Source: Variovorax sp. RA8 (GTDB lineage Bacteria > Pseudomonadota > Gammaproteobacteria > Burkholderiales > Burkholderiaceae_C). Taken from it: DNA of 64,000 bases. Position 1 is the stretch's first letter, and each line of letters starts with the position of its first letter. The stretch lies in the NCBI RefSeq assembly GCF_901827175.1, contig NZ_LR594662.1, positions 6,262,001 to 6,326,000 on the forward strand, read 5' to 3'. The translations under genes were made by a program, and so were the position numbers. The notes beneath the pieces were generated by a model, which ran no database searches, was not told the origin of the DNA, and saw only the letters and a list, made by a program, of their open reading frames with translations. Shown one piece after another: positions 60,685-64,000 of the stretch.

Positions 60685-60801
60685 TTTCGGCAGCTACCGT
60701 CGCCCATCGCCAGGGGTTCTGAAGGAGGCTGCGACCGCCCCTCTCCCTCACAAAAATAGCCGTCAGGAATCACGCGCCGGCTCGACGCTGCATGAAAGAG
60801 C

Positions 60802-60830
60802 TTGATTTACAGAGACAAGCGGTCTAATAA
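60802..60830 (+). promoter_or_regulatory. tetR promoter with embedded operator
   Basis: TTGATT (60802-60807), 17-bp spacer and TAATAA (60825-60830). The spacer contains GAGACAAGCGGTCTA at 60812-60826, a variant of the 15-bp palindrome that keeps GAC and GGTCTA. The ATG at 60838 lies about seven bases after the -10, so the mRNA may be leaderless. Confidence 0.6.
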
Positions 60831-60837
60831 TCTTGCC

Positions 60838-61473
60838 ATGAGTTCCATCACTGTTCTGCCACGCAGGCGTGGCCGCCCCGCCAAGGATGCAGGCGACTAT
60901 CGTGCGACGCGCGAGGCGCTTCTCAATGCCGGCGTCGCTGCATTGACGGAGAAGGGCTTCTCGGCGACCGGCATCGACGAGATCCTCAAGTCCGTAGGCG
61001 TTCCGAAGGGCTCCTTCTATCATTTCTTTGCCAACAAGGAAGCGTTCGGCGCGGAGCTCATCGCACGCTACGACGAGTACTTCGTCCGTAAGCTCGACAG
61101 GTTCTTGCTGGACGAGACCAAGTCTCCGCTCGACCGAATCGACGCCTTCTTCGCCGACGCCGAGCGTGGCATGAAGCGCTTCGGATTCCGTCGTGGCTGC
61201 CTGGTCGGTAACCTGGGCCAGGAGATGGGCACGCTGCCCGAAGCCTTTCGTTCCCAGCTGACCAACGTGCTGCTCGACTGGCAACGCCGCACGGCAGTGG
61301 TGCTCGAGCAGGCCAGGCGCGACGGAGAGATCGGCAAGGCAACGGACTGCGCGGAATGGGCGGCATTCCTCTGGACCGGTTGGGAAGGCGCGGTGCTCCG
61401 CGCCAAGCTCGAACGCAAGGCTGCACCACTCCAGATGTTCGCCAGGCTTTTTCGGCAAAGCATCGGGGCCTGA
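60838..61473 (+). CDS. TetR/AcrR-family regulator
   Basis: This 211-residue protein has an N-terminal TetR helix-turn-helix (GDYRATREALLNAGVAALTEKGFSATGIDEILKSVGVPKGSFYHFFANKEAFGAELIARYDEYF) and a C-terminal ligand domain (about residues 75-211) with FGFRRGCLVGNLGQEMGTLPEAFRSQLTNVLLDWQRRTAVVLEQARRDGEIGKATD, typical of AcuR/NemR-like TetR proteins. ATG 60838 is chosen over 60802 because the -10 lies between them. Shared palindromes suggest it represses itself, the GMC oxidoreductase operon and the amide operon. Confidence 0.9.
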   Translation: MSSITVLPRRRGRPAKDAGDYRATREALLNAGVAALTEKGFSATGIDEILKSVGVPKGSFYHFFANKEAFGAELIARYDEYFVRKLDRFLLDETKSPLDRIDAFFADAERGMKRFGFRRGCLVGNLGQEMGTLPEAFRSQLTNVLLDWQRRTAVVLEQARRDGEIGKATDCAEWAAFLWTGWEGAVLRAKLERKAAPLQMFARLFRQSIGA

Positions 61474-61487
61474 CCGCCCTTTTTTTT
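61466..61487 (+). terminator. Intrinsic terminator at the end of tetR
   Basis: GGGC (61466-61469), a 6-nt loop containing the tetR TGA, GCCC (61476-61479) and eight T residues. The stem is short but the T-run is good. The last two T residues are the start of the next promoter's TTGACC. Confidence 0.55.
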
Positions 61488-61515
61488 GACCTTCAATAGA
61501 CGATCGGTCTAATAA
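61486..61515 (+). promoter_or_regulatory. Promoter of the GMC oxidoreductase gene with operator in the spacer
   Basis: TTGACC (61486-61491), an 18-bp spacer and TAATAA (61510-61515). The palindrome TAGACGATCGGTCTA (61497-61511) occupies the spacer and touches the -10, so a bound TetR protein would block polymerase. The GMC ATG lies 46 bp downstream of the -10. Confidence 0.65.
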
Positions 61516-61561
61516 TGATGAAGACAACGCTTCTTGAACTCGGAGATCGCGGAGGCGCGCC

Positions 61562-63226
61562 ATGAGCGTGCACGCCTTCGACTACGTGGTCATCGGCGCG
61601 GGCACCGCGGGCTGCCTGCTCGCGAACCGCCTGAGTGCCGACAGCGAACGCAACGTCCTGCTGCTCGAGGCGGGCGGTCCGGACAGCTACCCTTGGATCC
61701 ACATCCCGGTCGGCTATCTGTACTGCATCGACAACCCGCGCACCGACTGGCGCTTCCGCACCGAGGCATCAGCAGGACTCAACGGCCGGTCACTGCTGTA
61801 TCCACGAGGAAAGACCCTGGGCGGGTGCTCGAGCATCAACGGAATGATCTACATGCGCGGCCAGGCCCGCGACTATGCGCGATGGGCAGAAGCCACCGGC
61901 GACGCTGCGTGGACCTGGGAGAACTGCCTGCCCGACTTCCGTGCACACGAGGACCACTACCGCCTCGATGCGTCGAGGCTTGCCTCATCCGATGACATGG
62001 CGGCCTTCAAGGCGCTCCATGGCTCCGGCGGGGAGTGGCGCATCGAGAAGCAGAGGCTGCGCTGGGACGTGCTCGATGCGTTCGCGCTTGCCGCACAGCA
62101 GGCCGGCATCCCGGCCACCGAGGATTTCAATGGCGGGGACAACCGCGGCGTCAGCTATTTCGAAGTGAACCAGCGTGGCGGATGGCGCTGGAACGCCTCC
62201 AAGGCGTTTCTTCGTCCCATTCGCAAGCAACGCAGGAACCTGACAGTCTGGACCGGGGCACAGGTTTGCCGCCTGCTGTTCGAGCAGGACGCCGATGGCG
62301 TTCGCGTGTGCCGGGGGGTCGAGCTCGTGCACGCTGGCGAGCGGCGCACCGTGAAGGCGACACGGGAGGTCGTCTTGAGCGCCGGCGCGGTCGGCACACC
62401 GCAGATCCTGCAGCTCTCCGGGATCGGTGATGCCGCCCTGCTCCAGTCGCACGGCGTGCCTGTGGTCGCGCACGTGCCGGGTGTCGGGCGCAACCTGCAG
62501 GACCACCTCCAGATACGGTCGGTCTACAAGGTGCACGGCGCAGCGACGCTCAACACCCAGGCGACTCGGCTCATCGGCAAGGCGAAGATCGCGCTCGAGT
62601 ACGCATTGAAACGCAGCGGCCCGATGAGCATGGCTCCTTCGCAGCTGGGCATCTTCACGAAGAGCGACGCGTCGCGCGCTCACGCGAATATCCAGTACCA
62701 CGTGCAGCCACTCAGCCTGGATGCCTTCGGGCAGCCCTTGCACGATTTCCCTGCGATCACGGCCAGCGTGTGCAACCTCAATCCGACGAGCCGAGGCAGC
62801 GTGAATATCCGAAGTGCCGACTTCGCGGATGCGCCGCGTATCGCACCCGACTACCTGAGCACCGAGGAAGACCGGCGGGTTGCCGCCGACTCGCTGCGCG
62901 TCACCCGGCGAATCGCAGCGCAACCCGCGATGGCCCGCTACAAGCCGGAAGAATTCAAGCCCGGGCCCCAATACGAAACCGACGAGCAGCTCGCCCGGCT
63001 CGCGGGCGACATCGGCACGACGATCTTTCACCCCGTCGGCACCGCAAAGATGGGAGCCGCCTCGGACCAGATGGCGGTGGTGGACAGCCATCTGCGCGTT
63101 CGCGGCTTCCGTGGCTTGCGTGTGGTCGATGCCAGCGTGATGCCGACCATCACCAGCGGCAATACCAACAGCCCCACGCTGATGATCGCCGAGAAGGCCT
63201 CGCGCTGGATCGCTGCCGGGCAATAG
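61562..63226 (+). CDS. GMC-family FAD oxidoreductase (choline/alcohol dehydrogenase-like)
   Basis: This 554-residue flavoprotein has the FAD motif FDYVVIGAGTAGCLLANRLSADSERNVLLLEAGG, GMC signature 1 PRGKTLGGCSSINGMIYMRGQARDY, signature 2 VVLSAGAVGTPQILQLSGIGD and the C-terminal catalytic region TTIFHPVGTAKMG ... VVDASVMPTITSGNTNSPTLMIAEKAS. Members oxidise alcohols such as choline, glucose or long-chain alcohols. A GGAGG ribosome-binding site precedes ATG 61562. The CoA-transferase gene follows by 22 bp, which suggests oxidation of an alcohol to an acid that is then activated as a CoA ester. Confidence 0.94.
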   Translation: MSVHAFDYVVIGAGTAGCLLANRLSADSERNVLLLEAGGPDSYPWIHIPVGYLYCIDNPRTDWRFRTEASAGLNGRSLLYPRGKTLGGCSSINGMIYMRGQARDYARWAEATGDAAWTWENCLPDFRAHEDHYRLDASRLASSDDMAAFKALHGSGGEWRIEKQRLRWDVLDAFALAAQQAGIPATEDFNGGDNRGVSYFEVNQRGGWRWNASKAFLRPIRKQRRNLTVWTGAQVCRLLFEQDADGVRVCRGVELVHAGERRTVKATREVVLSAGAVGTPQILQLSGIGDAALLQSHGVPVVAHVPGVGRNLQDHLQIRSVYKVHGAATLNTQATRLIGKAKIALEYALKRSGPMSMAPSQLGIFTKSDASRAHANIQYHVQPLSLDAFGQPLHDFPAITASVCNLNPTSRGSVNIRSADFADAPRIAPDYLSTEEDRRVAADSLRVTRRIAAQPAMARYKPEEFKPGPQYETDEQLARLAGDIGTTIFHPVGTAKMGAASDQMAVVDSHLRVRGFRGLRVVDASVMPTITSGNTNSPTLMIAEKASRWIAAGQ

Positions 63227-63247
63227 ACCTCTACAGGAGACAACGAC

Positions 63248-64000
63248 ATGGAGACATCTACCTCCGACACCGGCCGCAAGGGGCCGCTCAACGGCATCAC
63301 GGTGCTCGACTTCTCGCGCGTCCTGGCCGGGCCCTACTGCACGATGATCCTGGCCGATCTCGGTGCGCGCGTCATCAAGATCGAGAAGCTCGGCACCGGC
63401 GACGACACTCGCGCCTTCGGCCCCTTCGTGGAAAAGGAGTCGGCCTACTTCATGTGTTTCAACCGGGGCAAGGAAAGCATCGCGCTCGACCTCAAGAGCC
63501 CGCGCGACCGCGAACTGCTCGAGCGGATGCTCTTGCACGCCGACGTGGTCGTCGAGAACTTTCGACCGGGCGTGATGGACCGCCTGGGCTACGGCGCCGA
63601 GCGACTCGCCCGTACCCATCCACACATCGTGTACGCATCGATCTCCGGCTTCGGACACACAGGCCCTTTCAGCGACCTGCCGGGGTACGACATGGTCGTG
63701 CAGGCGATGGGCGGTGTCATGAGCCTGACCGGTTGGCCCGATGCGCCGCCTGCGCGCGTAGGGACGAGCTTCGGCGACCTGAGCGCCGCCCTGTTCGCGG
63801 CGGTCGGCATCGTGTCATCCCTCTACAAGCGCACGCACGATGCCCAAGGCATGCGGGTCGACATCGGCATGCTCGACTGCCAGGCTGCCCTGATGGAGAC
63901 CGCCCTGGCGCGCTTCGATGTCGAGGGCAAGGTGCCGACCAGGACCGGCGACAGCCACCCTTCCCTGGCACCTTTCGAAACCTTCGCGGCGCGGGATGGC
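63248..64000 (+). CDS. CaiB/BaiF class III CoA-transferase, 3'-truncated by window edge
   Basis: The first 251 codons are visible and the frame is open at the window end. GPLNGITVLDFSRVLAGPYCTMILADLGARVIKIEKLGTGDDTRAFGPF, FNRGKESIALDLKSP, VVENFRPGVMDRLGYG and SGFGHTGPFSDLPGYDMVVQAMGGVMSLTGWPD are family III CoA-transferase motifs, with the catalytic Asp in PGYDMVVQ. The enzyme moves CoA between acyl-CoA and a free acid. It is cotranscribed with the GMC oxidoreductase. Confidence 0.92.
   Translation, partial: METSTSDTGRKGPLNGITVLDFSRVLAGPYCTMILADLGARVIKIEKLGTGDDTRAFGPFVEKESAYFMCFNRGKESIALDLKSPRDRELLERMLLHADVVVENFRPGVMDRLGYGAERLARTHPHIVYASISGFGHTGPFSDLPGYDMVVQAMGGVMSLTGWPDAPPARVGTSFGDLSAALFAAVGIVSSLYKRTHDAQGMRVDIGMLDCQAALMETALARFDVEGKVPTRTGDSHPSLAPFETFAARDG

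Overview
The window is high-GC DNA (high G+C at third codon positions) with the gene content of a soil or plant-associated betaproteobacterium of the Burkholderiales, most like Comamonadaceae/Variovorax. The reasons are orphan Bug/TctC-type solute receptors scattered beside catabolic genes, a Burkholderiales-type trimeric porin, a phnF/phnGHIJKLM C-P lyase cluster with a DUF1045 gene, and many LysR, IclR and AraC regulators next to small catabolic operons. The genus is inferred from gene content, not proven. I saw no rRNA, tRNA, CRISPR array, insertion sequence or prophage.

Layout. 1-5105 (+): the 3' part of a PepSY/flavodoxin/FAD reductase, an ApbE flavin transferase, a ribosome hibernation-type S30AE protein and a large EF-hand-like membrane protein. 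5130-13733: C-P lyase (phosphonate) region. phnGHIJKLM is on the minus strand; divergent phnF and a DUF1045-PhnN fusion are on the plus strand. Its junctions carry a repeated ~60-bp module, a (TGGCT)9 tract and two related palindromes. 13717-17430: an outer-membrane barrel, a LysR/quinone oxidoreductase pair and a thioredoxin-fold peroxiredoxin-like protein. 17612-23349: a signalling operon of a large sensor kinase, a periplasmic ligand-binding protein, a CheY-like receiver and a receiver-nucleotide cyclase. 23499-26910: small secreted, receiver, GAF and BrkB-type membrane proteins. 26939-35976: AraC/Bug/PhzF/RidA genes, Bug/FAD oxidoreductase/IclR genes, a SYLF lipoprotein, a lipase-like hydrolase and small hypotheticals.

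36059-45670: a tightly coupled minus-strand catabolic operon in the order FAA hydrolase, HyuA, HyuB, small Cys-rich protein, CobW-type GTPase, Bug receptor, porin, with a divergent LysR. 45944-49851: MFS transporter, PuuE-like deacetylase/allantoinase and Asp/Glu-racemase-like protein, with a divergent LysR. 49907-60367: an amide-utilisation operon in transcription order urtABCDE, amiE, MoxR/CbbQ AAA ATPase, CbbO/NorD VWA protein, amiC, amiR. Its roughly 300-nt leader holds two hairpins resembling ANTAR targets and an intrinsic terminator, so AmiC/AmiR antitermination of the whole operon is predicted. 60838-64000: a TetR regulator, a GMC oxidoreductase and a class III CoA-transferase cut by the window end. 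Two identical 15-bp palindromes and one variant lie before the amide operon, tetR and the GMC gene, suggesting one TetR regulon.

Most noteworthy are the repeat module at phn gene junctions, the DUF1045-PhnN fusion joined by four in-frame copies of that repeat, the candidate ANTAR leader of the transporter-amidase operon, and the shared TetR operators.
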